Shown in pieces: positions 22,306-30,505 of a DNA stretch of 37,850 bases (positions are counted from its first letter, which is position 1; each line of letters starts with the position of its first letter). This stretch comes from Nocardioides sp. GTDB lineage: Bacteria > Actinomycetota > Actinomycetes > Propionibacteriales > Nocardioidaceae. The notes below the pieces were generated by a model that had not been told where the DNA came from, did not search any database, and saw only the letters and a list, made by a program, of their open reading frames with translations. Location of the stretch: NCBI RefSeq assembly GCF_016462705.1, contig NZ_JAEMSS010000018.1, positions 1 through 37,850 on the forward strand. The letters are read 5' to 3'. The translations under genes were made by a program, and so were the position numbers.

Positions 22306-25300
22306 GTGGCAGACTCGCCCGATACCCGGGCAGCGCCCGACCCGGCGAGGGGGCATGTGGTGACCGACGTCCGTGGCCCCGGCAGCCTGCGGGTGGACGT
22401 CCTCGGGCCCTTCGAGGTCCTGGTCGACGGGGCACCAGTGGGCCCTGCGGGTGCCCGACGACGTGGCCTCCTGGCGCTGCTGGCTCTCGAGCCGGGCGCC
22501 GTGCTGCCTGTCGAGACCCTGGTTGACCGGCTCTGGGGAGCCGACGCACCGCCCTCGGCGGTCAACGTCGTCCAGACCTACGTCTCCGCCTGGCGCCGGG
22601 TGCTGGGCGGTCGCGATGGCGTCCTGAGGACCGTCGGTGCCGGATACCAGCTGGACGTCGGAGTGGAGCAGTGCGACTACGCCCGGTTCCGCGCACTCAC
22701 GGCCGAGGCCCGGGAGCTGGCCGCCACCGGAGCCCTCGACCAGGCGGAGCAGAGCTGGGACCAGGCTTTGCGGCTGTGGCGGGGGCCTGCTCTCGCCGAC
22801 CTTGCCGGGACCGCTCTGCACGACCGGATGTCCCAGCGGCTCGAGGACGAGCGGGTGCTCGTGCTGGAGGCGTGGGCCGACGCGGCGCTTCGGCTCGACC
22901 ACGAGCCCAGTGAGGTCCTCGACAGGCTGGCGCTCCTCCGTGCGTCAGACCCCTGGCGGGAGAGCGCGGCCGCCCTGGTCGTGCGGGCGCACGCGGCGGC
23001 GGGCCGCCCTGCCGACGCCTTGTCGACGTACGACGAGATCCGCCGGGTGCTGCGCGACGAGCTCGGTGCCGACCCCGGACCGGTGCTCCAGGGGCTGCAC
23101 GCCCGGGTGCTCGGCTCCGATCCCGTCCTCGTGCGGCGGACCCCGCCGGCCGAGCTCGCCCCCACGCCACTGCCGCTGGGCGGGACCGACCCGCTGTTCG
23201 GCCGGGATGCCGATGTCCCGCTGCTGCAGGCCATGCTCGAGGAGCGCAGGCTCGTCACGCTGACCGGCCCGGGAGGGTGTGGCAAGACCCGGCTGGCCAC
23301 GGAGGTGCTCGCCAGGTACGTCGATGCCGGCGGCAGTGCCTGGTTCGCCGACCTCGGGCCGGTGCGTGACGGAGGCCTGGTCGCGCCCGTCGTCGCGGCG
23401 GCGGTCGGCGCCCAAGCGGCGGCGGGTGCCGATGCCGAGGCCTCGCTGGTCGGGCGGCTCCGCGCAGCGACCGGGTTGCTGGTGCTGGACAACCTCGAGC
23501 ACCTCCACGATGTCGGCCGGCTGGTCGCACGGCTGCACGAGGCCTGCCCGCACCTGCAGCTGCTGGCGACCTCACGGCATCCCCTCGCCATCGCGGGCGA
23601 GCAGCAGTACCCGGTCGCGCTGCTCTCGGTTCCCGACCGGGGAACCGACGACCCCGACGCGCTCGCGTCGTTCGACTCCGTTCGGCTCCTCGTCGACAGG
23701 GCCGTCGCCGCGGACCCCGCCTTCCGGGTCACTCCCGCCACGGCGCCCGCCGTCGCCGCGATCGTCCGGCAGCTCGACGGGCTGCCTCTCGCCCTCGAGA
23801 TCGTGGCGCCGTGGCTGCGCCTGCACTCACCGGCCGAGCTGGCCGATCGGTTGTCGCACGCCCCCCTCGACCTGCGTGGACGTCGCACCGACCGGCCCGA
23901 ACGCCAACGCAGCCTGCGCGACACCGTCGACTGGAGCTACCAGCTGCTCGCCCCTGCCGAGCGCTCACTGTTCCGTCGGCTCGCGGTCTTCGCCGGCAGC
24001 TTCTCCCTCGCCGGTGCTCGTGCGGTGGGCGGCGGCGGGCCGGACGACGACCGGGGTGCCGGCGTCGCGGACGTGCTGCTCTCGCTGGTCGACGCCCACC
24101 TGGTGCAACGCCTGCCGTCGGTCTCCGACCAGCCGCGATTCCGGCTGCTGCAGACGGTGCGCGAGTACGCCGCCGAGCGGCTCCACGAGGACCCGGACCA
24201 CGACGAGGTTCGCGACCGGTTCGCCCGGGCGGTCGGGACCTGGGCCGTCGAGCTCGCCGCGAACAGCGAGGGCCCTGAGTCGGGTGCCTGGCTCGCGCTC
24301 GCGGTGGCGGAGTCGGACAACCTGCGCGCCGCCATCGCTCACTGGGGTGACCGCGGCGCCCATGCCGAGCGGCTGCAGCTGGTGGCGGACGCGATGACCG
24401 TCTGGTTCGAGGCCGGCCACGAGCAGGAGGGGGAGGCCCTGTTGTCCGCCGCGCTGGACGCGGCCGGACCTGACGCACCGGCCAGGGCGATCGCCCTGAC
24501 GTACTGGGCATGGCTGCGCTCGACCCGCGACCGGGCAGGCGCGGCGGCCGCAGCCGCGGAGGCGGTCGCCCTGGCGCGGGACGCCGACGACCCACTGGTC
24601 GAGGCGTTCGCCTGTCAGACGCTCGGCGACACGCTGCGCGATCCGGCTCGGGCCGAGGCCGCCAGCCGCGAGGTCTTCGACGCGGCCCGCCGCGGCGAGG
24701 GGCGCGAGGTCCGCTACGGCCCCACGGCCCCGGACGCGGTCCGCTGCGGGGCGAGCGCCAGCATCGCCGCCACGTGGGCGCACCGCTCGGTCGCGGACGC
24801 TGTCCACTGGCAGCGAGAGGCCCTGCGTCTGGCCGAGCTGGAGGGCGACCGGCGGATCACCGCCGTCAACGCGGCGCGTCTCGCCCGTCTCCACCTGCTG
24901 CAAGGCGATGTCGGCGAGGCGGGCCTCCTGCTGGAGCGAGCCAGGACCCTCGTCTCGACCCATGTCACCGCGCGCTGGGAGGACATCGTCTCGCTGGCCG
25001 AGGCCGAGCTGCTGCTGCACCTGGGTCACGTGGACGAGGCCGAACGCCAGCTGCGAGGACTCGTGAACCTGGCGACGGCGGCTGGCCGTCGGCTGCACTC
25101 CCTCCTGGGGTTCCTCCTCCTCGCCGACCTGCACACGGCGGCCGGCCGCATCGGCGACGCCGCAGACGACCTGGCCCAGCTGGCGCGGGTGCCCGGGACC
25201 CTCGACGACCCCGCGGCGGCACGAGCCTGGGAGGTGCGGCAGGCGCGCGTGGACCGGCTTGCCGGCAGCCCTCACCGGGCCGCCGAGCGGCTCGGGGCCG

Positions 25301-25488
25301 CGGAGCCCCTCCTCCCGCAGGACGCGCTGCCGCCGGAACGGGTGATCTGGCTGCTCGAGCGTGCCACGTCGGCGTCCGCCGGACAACGCGCGAAGTGGCT
25401 CGGCGTCCTCGACGCGGCCGAGACCCGGACCGGGGTCCGGCCGGCGCCCTGGGAGGCCAGGCGCCGCCACGAGCTCGCCGGGGCGTAG
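22306..25488 (+). CDS. AfsR/BTAD-type transcriptional regulator with NB-ARC and TPR regions
   Basis: A 1060-residue large SARP-like regulator. Residues about 25-115 form the OmpR-type winged helix (LRVDVLGPFEVLVDG, LLALLALEPGAVLPVETLVDRLWG, VVQTYVSAWRRVLG). Residues 115-265 are the BTAD helical domain (RFRALTAEARELAATG). An NB-ARC/AAA ATPase follows, with Walker A GPGGCGKTRLA near 321, Walker B LLVLDNLEHL near 392, TSRHPL and GLPLALEIVAPWL. The C-terminal 400 residues are TPR-like helices. Such proteins activate nearby genes in response to ATP and signals sensed by the TPR part. The track start is GTG 22306; GTG 22357/22360 behind GAGGGGG is equally plausible. No biosynthetic cluster is adjacent, so the target may be the divergent secreted-protein gene or itself. 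Confidence 0.9.
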   Translation: MADSPDTRAAPDPARGHVVTDVRGPGSLRVDVLGPFEVLVDGAPVGPAGARRRGLLALLALEPGAVLPVETLVDRLWGADAPPSAVNVVQTYVSAWRRVLGGRDGVLRTVGAGYQLDVGVEQCDYARFRALTAEARELAATGALDQAEQSWDQALRLWRGPALADLAGTALHDRMSQRLEDERVLVLEAWADAALRLDHEPSEVLDRLALLRASDPWRESAAALVVRAHAAAGRPADALSTYDEIRRVLRDELGADPGPVLQGLHARVLGSDPVLVRRTPPAELAPTPLPLGGTDPLFGRDADVPLLQAMLEERRLVTLTGPGGCGKTRLATEVLARYVDAGGSAWFADLGPVRDGGLVAPVVAAAVGAQAAAGADAEASLVGRLRAATGLLVLDNLEHLHDVGRLVARLHEACPHLQLLATSRHPLAIAGEQQYPVALLSVPDRGTDDPDALASFDSVRLLVDRAVAADPAFRVTPATAPAVAAIVRQLDGLPLALEIVAPWLRLHSPAELADRLSHAPLDLRGRRTDRPERQRSLRDTVDWSYQLLAPAERSLFRRLAVFAGSFSLAGARAVGGGGPDDDRGAGVADVLLSLVDAHLVQRLPSVSDQPRFRLLQTVREYAAERLHEDPDHDEVRDRFARAVGTWAVELAANSEGPESGAWLALAVAESDNLRAAIAHWGDRGAHAERLQLVADAMTVWFEAGHEQEGEALLSAALDAAGPDAPARAIALTYWAWLRSTRDRAGAAAAAAEAVALARDADDPLVEAFACQTLGDTLRDPARAEAASREVFDAARRGEGREVRYGPTAPDAVRCGASASIAATWAHRSVADAVHWQREALRLAELEGDRRITAVNAARLARLHLLQGDVGEAGLLLERARTLVSTHVTARWEDIVSLAEAELLLHLGHVDEAERQLRGLVNLATAAGRRLHSLLGFLLLADLHTAAGRIGDAADDLAQLARVPGTLDDPAAARAWEVRQARVDRLAGSPHRAAERLGAAEPLLPQDALPPERVIWLLERATSASAGQRAKWLGVLDAAETRTGVRPAPWEARRRHELAGA

Positions 25489-25580
25489 GGCGGGGCCGTC
25501 GTCGAATCGGCCGGGCGTCGTTCGTGGTAGGTGTGAACGGCTTTCCCACCAGGGTGCCGTCAGGACACAGGAGATGACCC

Positions 25581-25910
25581 ATGCAGTTCATGGTTTCCGT
25601 GATCGACGACAGGACCGGCTCGGCCACCCCCGAGGAGATGGAGGACATCCGCGCCTACAACGCACGTCTCCAGGCCGAGGGTCACTGGGTCTTCGCCGGC
25701 GGGCTCGCCGCGCCCAGCGCCGCCACCACCATCGACAACCGGGCCGGGAAGGGCCTGGTCACCGACGGGCCGTTCGTCGAGACCAAGGAGTACGTCGCCG
25801 GCCTGTGGATCCTGGAGGCGGCGGACCGCGACGAGGCGCTCGAGCTCGCCGCCGAGGGGTCGCGGTGCTGCAACCGGAAGGTCGAGCTGCGGCCGTTGCT
25901 CGCCGACTGA
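25581..25910 (+). CDS. YCII-related (DGPF domain) protein
   Basis: A 109-residue dimeric alpha-beta-barrel-like protein of the YciI/DGPF family. It starts MQFMVSVIDD, includes RLQAEGHWVFAGGL and the namesake TDGPFVETKEYVAGLWILEA, and ends KVELRPLL. AGGAG lies 7 bases upstream of ATG 25581. Many family members sit beside ECF sigma factor genes, but no sigma gene is present here, so the partner may have been lost or lies elsewhere. The biochemical function is unknown. Confidence 0.9.
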   Translation: MQFMVSVIDDRTGSATPEEMEDIRAYNARLQAEGHWVFAGGLAAPSAATTIDNRAGKGLVTDGPFVETKEYVAGLWILEAADRDEALELAAEGSRCCNRKVELRPLLAD

Positions 25911-25946
25911 GCCGAACCTGCTCGGACCACGTGCAAGCAGCGGTCA

Positions 25947-26057
25947 GTGACAGCAATCGAGGTCATTCAGGTCGACGAGCGGGACTGCAGCGGGGACGAC
26001 GGCCGCCCGCGGTTCCGGGTCTACCTGCACGGCAGCGCGTCCGACTCGACGGGCTAG
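25947..26057 (+). pseudogene. Short ORF, possible remnant of an unidentified gene
   Basis: GTG 25947 opens a 36-codon frame (VTAIEVIQVDERDCSGDDGRPRFRVYLHGSASDSTG) ending at TAG 26055-26057, eight bases from the 3' end of the DUF222-HNH gene. The RPRFRVYLHG segment looks like real protein rather than noise, but there is no ribosome binding site. It may be a truncated gene beside the HNH locus. Too short for the ORF track. Confidence 0.25.
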
Positions 26058-26064
26058 CGATGGT

Positions 26065-27390
26065 TCAGGCGGCGTTCCAGTCGAGTCTGGTCTCGGGGAG
26101 GCTGCGGTAGATCTCGACCACGAGTGGTCTGTCGTTCGGGCTGCTGCGTAGTTGTCGGGTGCCGGTGTGGTCGACGAGGTAGTAGCCGCCGTGCGGGTCG
26201 CGCCAGAGGTAGATGCCGGTGAAGGGTTGTTTGACGTCCCAGCCACCGAACGTCTTGATCCGGTGGTGGCTGCGGGTCATCGGGCCGTAGTTCCCCAGCC
26301 CTGACTGACCCGGTGGACCAGTGGGGCTCCAGGGCTTCGTGTGGTCGAGGTCCATGCCCCGGGAGAGGCTGGACCCGTAGGGGAAGGTGTCGGCCGGCGT
26401 CACGAGATGCACGGCCTGTCTATGTCGGTCGGGGATCTCGTAGGCATCGACCGGTGCCTGACCCTCGAGGTCGAGGACCGGGGTGATCTTGAACCGGCAG
26501 GTCGGGCCGAGGACGTCGCGGACCCAGGCTTCGGTGACCGGGCCGTGGCCCTCGAGCCGCGCGATCCCGGTGCTGTCGGGCCCGGTGTAGGTGTGGACAT
26601 AGAGCTGCACTGTCGGCAACAGGTCGCGGATGTCGGCGCCGTGGGGCTGGCCGGGGTTGCCGAGCAGCAGCAAGGCGGCATGAACGCGGCGTTCGTCTTC
26701 GGAGGCGTCGGGCATCGCCTCGGTGAGCTGTCCCGCGGTGGCGGTGACGGCGGCCTCGATCTGGTCGATGGTCGCGACGTCGGCACGGACCATGAACGTG
26801 GCCATCCCGTGCGCCTCAGTCCGGAGCTTCTTGGCGAACGTCGCCCTCGCGGCGCGTTCCTCCTGCTCCCTCGCGACCTCCGGGTTGGCCTTGACGATGC
26901 TGGCCTCGACCAGCGCCTCGAACCTCGTCCACGGGATCCGGCCATCAGCGGACTCGGCGACCGCCGCGTCGACATAGGCCGCCTCCTCGGCCGGCAGGCC
27001 CCGGGTCTGCCTGACCACGAACCTGGCGTAGGACGCCTTGACCTCCCCGGCCTGCACCCGGGCCCACAACCGCGGGCAACGGTGGTGAAGGTCCAGCGCG
27101 TCGGCCATCAGCTGACCCGCCGCGAACGTCGTGACCCCCATCCGGGCACCCAGCGCGGCGGCCGCGAACTCGGTCACCTCCGGGGTCCCCGCACCGCCAT
27201 AGGCACGGGCCCGCTCCCGACCCTGGCCCTCCTGGCTGGGGTCGAGCCGCTCAGGCGAGTGCAGGATCGCCCACTGGTAGGCACCCCTCAACTGGTCGGC
27301 CTGAGCGGTCCGCTCCCGCATGGCGGCGTCGCCGACAAAGGCGAGGACATCGTCCCCACCCATGTCGTCCAACACCGCCGTCCCGCTCAT
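26065..27390 (-). CDS. DUF222 / HNH endonuclease-like protein
   Basis: A 441-residue protein with a long helical DUF222 region (residues about 20-330, including GARMGVTTFAAGQLMADALDLHHRCPRLWARVQAGEV and the EERAARATFAKKLRTE helix). A C-terminal HNH-type site follows, with MDLDHTKPW and GNYGPMTRSHHRIKTFGGW, whose His and Asp residues fit the HNH metal finger. These proteins, related to the mycobacterial REP13E12 family, occur in many copies in Nocardioides-type genomes and are thought to be mobile or recombination-linked; their activity is undefined. ATG 27390 is the track start; ATG 27363 (MGGDDVLAF) is possible, and neither has a good ribosome binding site. No flanking inverted repeats were found. 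Confidence 0.85.
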   Translation of the reverse strand: MSGTAVLDDMGGDDVLAFVGDAAMRERTAQADQLRGAYQWAILHSPERLDPSQEGQGRERARAYGGAGTPEVTEFAAAALGARMGVTTFAAGQLMADALDLHHRCPRLWARVQAGEVKASYARFVVRQTRGLPAEEAAYVDAAVAESADGRIPWTRFEALVEASIVKANPEVAREQEERAARATFAKKLRTEAHGMATFMVRADVATIDQIEAAVTATAGQLTEAMPDASEDERRVHAALLLLGNPGQPHGADIRDLLPTVQLYVHTYTGPDSTGIARLEGHGPVTEAWVRDVLGPTCRFKITPVLDLEGQAPVDAYEIPDRHRQAVHLVTPADTFPYGSSLSRGMDLDHTKPWSPTGPPGQSGLGNYGPMTRSHHRIKTFGGWDVKQPFTGIYLWRDPHGGYYLVDHTGTRQLRSSPNDRPLVVEIYRSLPETRLDWNAA

Positions 27391-27433
27391 GAGTCAAGCC
27401 AACCAGTGCCCACCGACACAGCCACCGACCCTG

Positions 27434-27456
27434 GATCCCCTTCTTCACAAGGGATC
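27434..27456 (-). terminator. Hairpin downstream of the GAF-LuxR regulator
   Basis: GATCCC and GGGATC pair across an 11-base spacer, extendable by two A-T pairs with one bulged C. It lies 9 bases after the regulator's stop codon on the minus strand, but no T-run follows. Confidence 0.35.
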
Positions 27457-27464
27457 GACGGCCA

Positions 27465-28616
27465 CTAGCTGCCTGACCTGATCGTGCGCGCCAGCTCGAC
27501 CCGGGACTGCACGCCGAGCTTCCGGTAGATGTGCCTGAGGTGGTAGTCCACGGTGTGCGGTGAGAGGAAGAGCAGGGCCGCGGTCTCCCGGTTGGTGAGT
27601 CCACGGGCCACCTGATGCGCGATGGTGCGTTCTGCCTCGGTCAGTGAGGCCCAGCGGTCCTCGGTCGCGTCGTCGGTCGAGCCGGCCCACGGGCTCGCCG
27701 GCTTCGAGCCGAGTGACACGAGCGCACCTACCAGCGTCTCGCCGTCGTGCACAGGTTCTGCCCGGGCCGAACGAGGGCCGGTAGAAAGGTGGAGAACCGT
27801 TTCGGCGACGAGCGGGTGGCTTCGGATCTGGCGCTCGGCCCAGGCCCACACCAGGGCCCGGTCGGCGTGCGACGCCAGCGCAGCGCCTCCGGCCGTGTTG
27901 AAGAACATGCTGCTGCCGCTGACTGCGACGAGCGGACCCTTCGTCCTGCGCCGACGAGAGAGGAACGCCGTGCGGAGCGCTGCGGACGGGGCCCCGCCGT
28001 CCTGCACGAGCCGATCACGCGTTTCGGCGAGCACCCGGTCCAACAGCGCCGGCAGCGCCGGGTGGAAGGAGGACGCCCTGCTCGTGATGTTGACGACGCC
28101 GAGCATCCGGCCGGTGGCCGGATCCAGGACGGGTGCCGAGGCACACGAGACCACGGTCAGGTTGTCTGCGTAGTGCTCGAAGCCGAGGACCACGTTGAGC
28201 GACGTCGTGAGGAGAGCCATCCCGATCGAGTTCGTGCCGACCAGCTCTTCGCGGCACAGGTAGCCCGGGGCCGCACCGATGCCGTCCATGACGTCGGCGG
28301 TGCGGGTCGAGCCGGCGAACCGTTTCACGACGTGACCGCGCGCGTCGCTGAGCAGCAGTGCGACACCTTCGTCGGCGAGGAGGTCGCTGACGGCGGTCAT
28401 CGGCGGTCCGGCCGCCCACGACAGCCTCGTGTCCGCGTCGACGTCGGCAGCGAAGGGGACCGCGACGTGGTGGGGAGTGATCCCGGCGCCCGCGCATCGC
28501 TCCCACGAGCGATGGATGAGGTCGGGGACCTCGACCGCCGGCCGCCCGCTCTCCTCGACACGGTCGAGCACGTGCTGAAGGGCGGCACCGGGTGCTGCTG
28601 CGTCGACGAGACCCAT
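27465..28616 (-). CDS. GAF-domain transcriptional regulator with LuxR-type HTH
   Basis: A 383-residue regulator. The N-terminal part resembles the sensor region of AcoR-type activators: LIHRSWERCAGAGI, a GAF-like core around VALLLSDARGHVVKRF and the hallmark GTNSIGMAL at residues 127-135. In place of a sigma-54 ATPase domain the C-terminus has a LuxR/NarL helix-turn-helix (TEAERTIAHQVARGLTNRETAALLFLSPHTVDYHLRHIYRKLG). Such proteins commonly activate adjacent dehydrogenase or catabolic genes in actinobacteria. ATG 28616 has AGAGG 6 bases upstream. It is divergent from an SDR gene over a 158-base gap that contains two inverted repeats, the natural binding region. The small-molecule ligand is unknown. 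Confidence 0.88.
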   Translation of the reverse strand: MGLVDAAAPGAALQHVLDRVEESGRPAVEVPDLIHRSWERCAGAGITPHHVAVPFAADVDADTRLSWAAGPPMTAVSDLLADEGVALLLSDARGHVVKRFAGSTRTADVMDGIGAAPGYLCREELVGTNSIGMALLTTSLNVVLGFEHYADNLTVVSCASAPVLDPATGRMLGVVNITSRASSFHPALPALLDRVLAETRDRLVQDGGAPSAALRTAFLSRRRRTKGPLVAVSGSSMFFNTAGGAALASHADRALVWAWAERQIRSHPLVAETVLHLSTGPRSARAEPVHDGETLVGALVSLGSKPASPWAGSTDDATEDRWASLTEAERTIAHQVARGLTNRETAALLFLSPHTVDYHLRHIYRKLGVQSRVELARTIRSGS

Positions 28617-28671
28617 GATGACCTCTCACCGCGGGGTCCGCGCCATCTCCGTTGACGGCTGGGTGACTGTG

Positions 28672-28712
28672 CTTGTCAGGGACTGTCCTCCTCTTCTTTC
28701 GTCCCTGGCAAG
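28672..28712. promoter_or_regulatory. Inverted repeat between GAF-LuxR regulator and SDR genes (candidate operator)
   Basis: CTTGTCAGGGAC and GTCCCTGGCAAG form 12-base arms with 11 matches around a 17-base pyrimidine-rich spacer. Its place in the middle of a divergent regulator/target gap and its dyad form suit a dimeric activator such as the adjacent GAF-LuxR protein. Confidence 0.5.
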
Positions 28713-28730
28713 AGGGCCGTGGACTACGCG

Positions 28731-28740
28731 ATCACGTGAT
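28731..28740. promoter_or_regulatory. Perfect palindrome ATCACGTGAT upstream of the SDR
   Basis: A 10-base perfect palindrome 23 bases before the SDR -10 box, covering the area of its -35 element. A second operator for the divergent regulator or another factor is possible. Confidence 0.35.
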
Positions 28741-28762
28741 GTGGGCCGGCTCCGCCGCGCTC

Positions 28763-28768
28763 TAACGT
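28763..28768 (+). promoter_or_regulatory. Predicted -10 box of the SDR gene (leaderless)
   Basis: TAACGT followed by 6 bases and ATG 28775, with no Shine-Dalgarno sequence. The geometry supports the first of two in-frame ATG codons as the start. Confidence 0.4.
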
Positions 28769-28774
28769 CCGTGC

Positions 28775-29569
28775 ATGGCCATGGAGCTGGACCTCGCCGG
28801 CAAGATCGCCGTGGTCACCGGCGCTAGCAAGGGCATCGGGTTGGCGGTCACCCGCTCCCTGGCGGCAGAAGGTGCCGTCGTGATCGCGGGTGCGCTCAAC
28901 GGCAGCGACGAGCTCGACCTGCTGGCCGAGAGCTTCGCGGTCGAGGCGGTGCGCGTCGACCTCACCGAGCCCACTGCCCCCGAACGTCTGGTCGACCGTG
29001 CCATCAGCCGACACGGTTCCCTGGACATCCTGGTCAACAACGTGGGTGCCGTACGCCCGCGACCGGGCGGCTTCCTCACGGTGAGCGACGACGCGTGGCA
29101 GGCCACCTTCACCATCAACTTCCTCGTCGCGGCCCGCAGCATGCGCGCCGCGCTGCCCCACCTGGTTCGCCGCAACAGCTCCCGCGTGGTGACCGTGAGC
29201 TCGGTCAACGCGTTCCTGCCTGATCCCGCCGTCGTCGACTACAGCGCGGCCAAGGGAGCGCTGGCCAACCTGTGCAAGTCGCTGTCGAAGGAGTTCGCTG
29301 CGAGCGGCGTACGGATCAACACGGTCAGCCCCGGACCGGTGCAGACGGATCTGTGGCTGGGTGACGACGGCGTCGCTGCCACGATCGGTCAGGCCAGCGG
29401 GCTCAGCCCGGACGAGGTGGCCAGACGAGCCGCGGCGGACAGCCCCACGGGGCGCTTCACCACCCCACAGGAGGTGGCCGATCTGGTCCTGTTCCTGTGC
29501 AGCGCTCGTGCCGCCAACGTCAACGGCAGCGACTTCGTGGTCGACGGGGGGCTGGTCACGACGCTGTAG
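28775..29569 (+). CDS. Short-chain dehydrogenase/reductase
   Basis: A 264-residue classical SDR. It has the cofactor loop TGASKGIGLAV at about residues 15-25, the NNVGA motif, catalytic Ser in VTVSSVNAF, Tyr-Lys in VDYSAAKGAL and the post-active-site SPGPVQTDLW, and ends with the usual GSDFVVDGGLV. It oxidises or reduces a hydroxyl/keto group with NAD(P)H; the substrate is unknown. It is the first gene of a group SDR, alpha/beta hydrolase, FAD oxidoreductase, divergent from the GAF-LuxR regulator that probably controls it. A second ATG at 28781 is possible. Confidence 0.9.
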   Translation: MAMELDLAGKIAVVTGASKGIGLAVTRSLAAEGAVVIAGALNGSDELDLLAESFAVEAVRVDLTEPTAPERLVDRAISRHGSLDILVNNVGAVRPRPGGFLTVSDDAWQATFTINFLVAARSMRAALPHLVRRNSSRVVTVSSVNAFLPDPAVVDYSAAKGALANLCKSLSKEFAASGVRINTVSPGPVQTDLWLGDDGVAATIGQASGLSPDEVARRAAADSPTGRFTTPQEVADLVLFLCSARAANVNGSDFVVDGGLVTTL

Positions 29570-29630
29570 GCCCCGACCAGCGGCGACGACGCACACAACA
29601 ACCGGAGCTCCACCCCAGAGAGGCACGCCC

Positions 29631-30425
29631 ATGACCAACACCCCCGTCGTCTTCATCCACGGACTCTGGCTGCACGCGAGCAGCTGGCAACCGTGGCTCG
29701 ACCTGTTCCGCGACGCCGGCTACGAGCCGATCGCGCCCGGGTGGCCGCACGAGGCCGAGACGGTGGAGGAGGCCAGGGCGCACCCCGAGATGGTCGCCAA
29801 CATCGGCATCAACGACGCCGTGGGCCACTACGCCGACATCATGGACGGCCTGGGCGAGCTGCCTGTCGTCATCGGCCACTCGTTCGGAGGGCTCATCGCC
29901 GAGAAGCTTCTCGGGCAGGATCTCGCCGCAGCGGCGGTGGCCATCGACCCGGCTCAGATCAAGGGCGTGCTGCCGCTCCCGCTCGCGCAGCTGCGGGCGG
30001 GTCTTCCGGCCCTGGGCAACCCGGCCAACCTCCACAAGGCGGTGTCCCTCACCAAGAAGGAGTTCCGGTTCGGGTTCGGCAACGCGCTGACCGAGGAGGA
30101 GTCGGACGAGCTGTTCGAGAGGTGGACCATTCCCTCGCCCGCCCGGCCGCTGTTCCAGGCCGCGGCGGCGAACTTCGTCATGCACTCCCAGGCCAAGGTC
30201 AACACCGACAACCAAACCCGGGGGCCGCTCCTGCTGGTCTCGGGGATGGAGGACCACACGGTGCCCGACGTCGTGACCCGCTCCACCCTCAAGCAGTACC
30301 GGGACTCCGCCGCCGTGACAGAGCTGCAGCAGTTCGAGGGCCGAGGCCACTCGCTCACCATCGACCACGGATGGAAGGACATCGCCGACGCCGTCCTCGA
30401 CTGGCTCAAGACGAACGGTCACTGA
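29631..30425 (+). CDS. Alpha/beta hydrolase
   Basis: A 264-residue single-domain alpha/beta hydrolase. The oxyanion-hole motif is VVFIHGLWLHASSW, the nucleophile elbow is VIGHSFGGL (Ser in GHSFG), an acidic residue sits in LLLVSGMEDHTVP and the catalytic His is in FEGRGHSLTI. No signal peptide. The track frame starts at 29361 in the upstream gene; ATG 29631 with AGAGAGG 8 bases upstream is the start. It lies 61 bases after the SDR and probably shares its transcript. An esterase, lactonase or C-C hydrolase role in a catabolic pathway is plausible; the exact substrate is not readable. Confidence 0.88.
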   Translation: MTNTPVVFIHGLWLHASSWQPWLDLFRDAGYEPIAPGWPHEAETVEEARAHPEMVANIGINDAVGHYADIMDGLGELPVVIGHSFGGLIAEKLLGQDLAAAAVAIDPAQIKGVLPLPLAQLRAGLPALGNPANLHKAVSLTKKEFRFGFGNALTEEESDELFERWTIPSPARPLFQAAAANFVMHSQAKVNTDNQTRGPLLLVSGMEDHTVPDVVTRSTLKQYRDSAAVTELQQFEGRGHSLTIDHGWKDIADAVLDWLKTNGH

Positions 30426-30431
30426 CCGGGT

Positions 30432-30445
30432 CGCCCGCACGGGCG
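30432..30445 (+). terminator. GC-rich palindrome after the alpha/beta hydrolase
   Basis: CGCCCG-CA-CGGGCG is a perfect 14-base palindrome seven bases after the stop. The loop is too tight for the full stem, and there is no T-run, so a terminator role is doubtful. Confidence 0.25.
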
Positions 30446-30505
30446 GGCCGGACGGGCTTGCCCTTGTTGCTCGACCGACACGCTGTCTTGCGTCACAGTG
30501 AGCCG

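Noticed and set aside
22306-25488. An antibiotic biosynthetic cluster controlled by the BTAD regulator
   Set aside because: No PKS, NRPS or other biosynthetic genes flank it; the aminoacyl-carrier operon is about 14.5 kb away with housekeeping genes between.
26341-27468. 375-residue plus-strand ORF
   Set aside because: Lies antisense to the DUF222-HNH gene, has low-complexity residues and no family motif.
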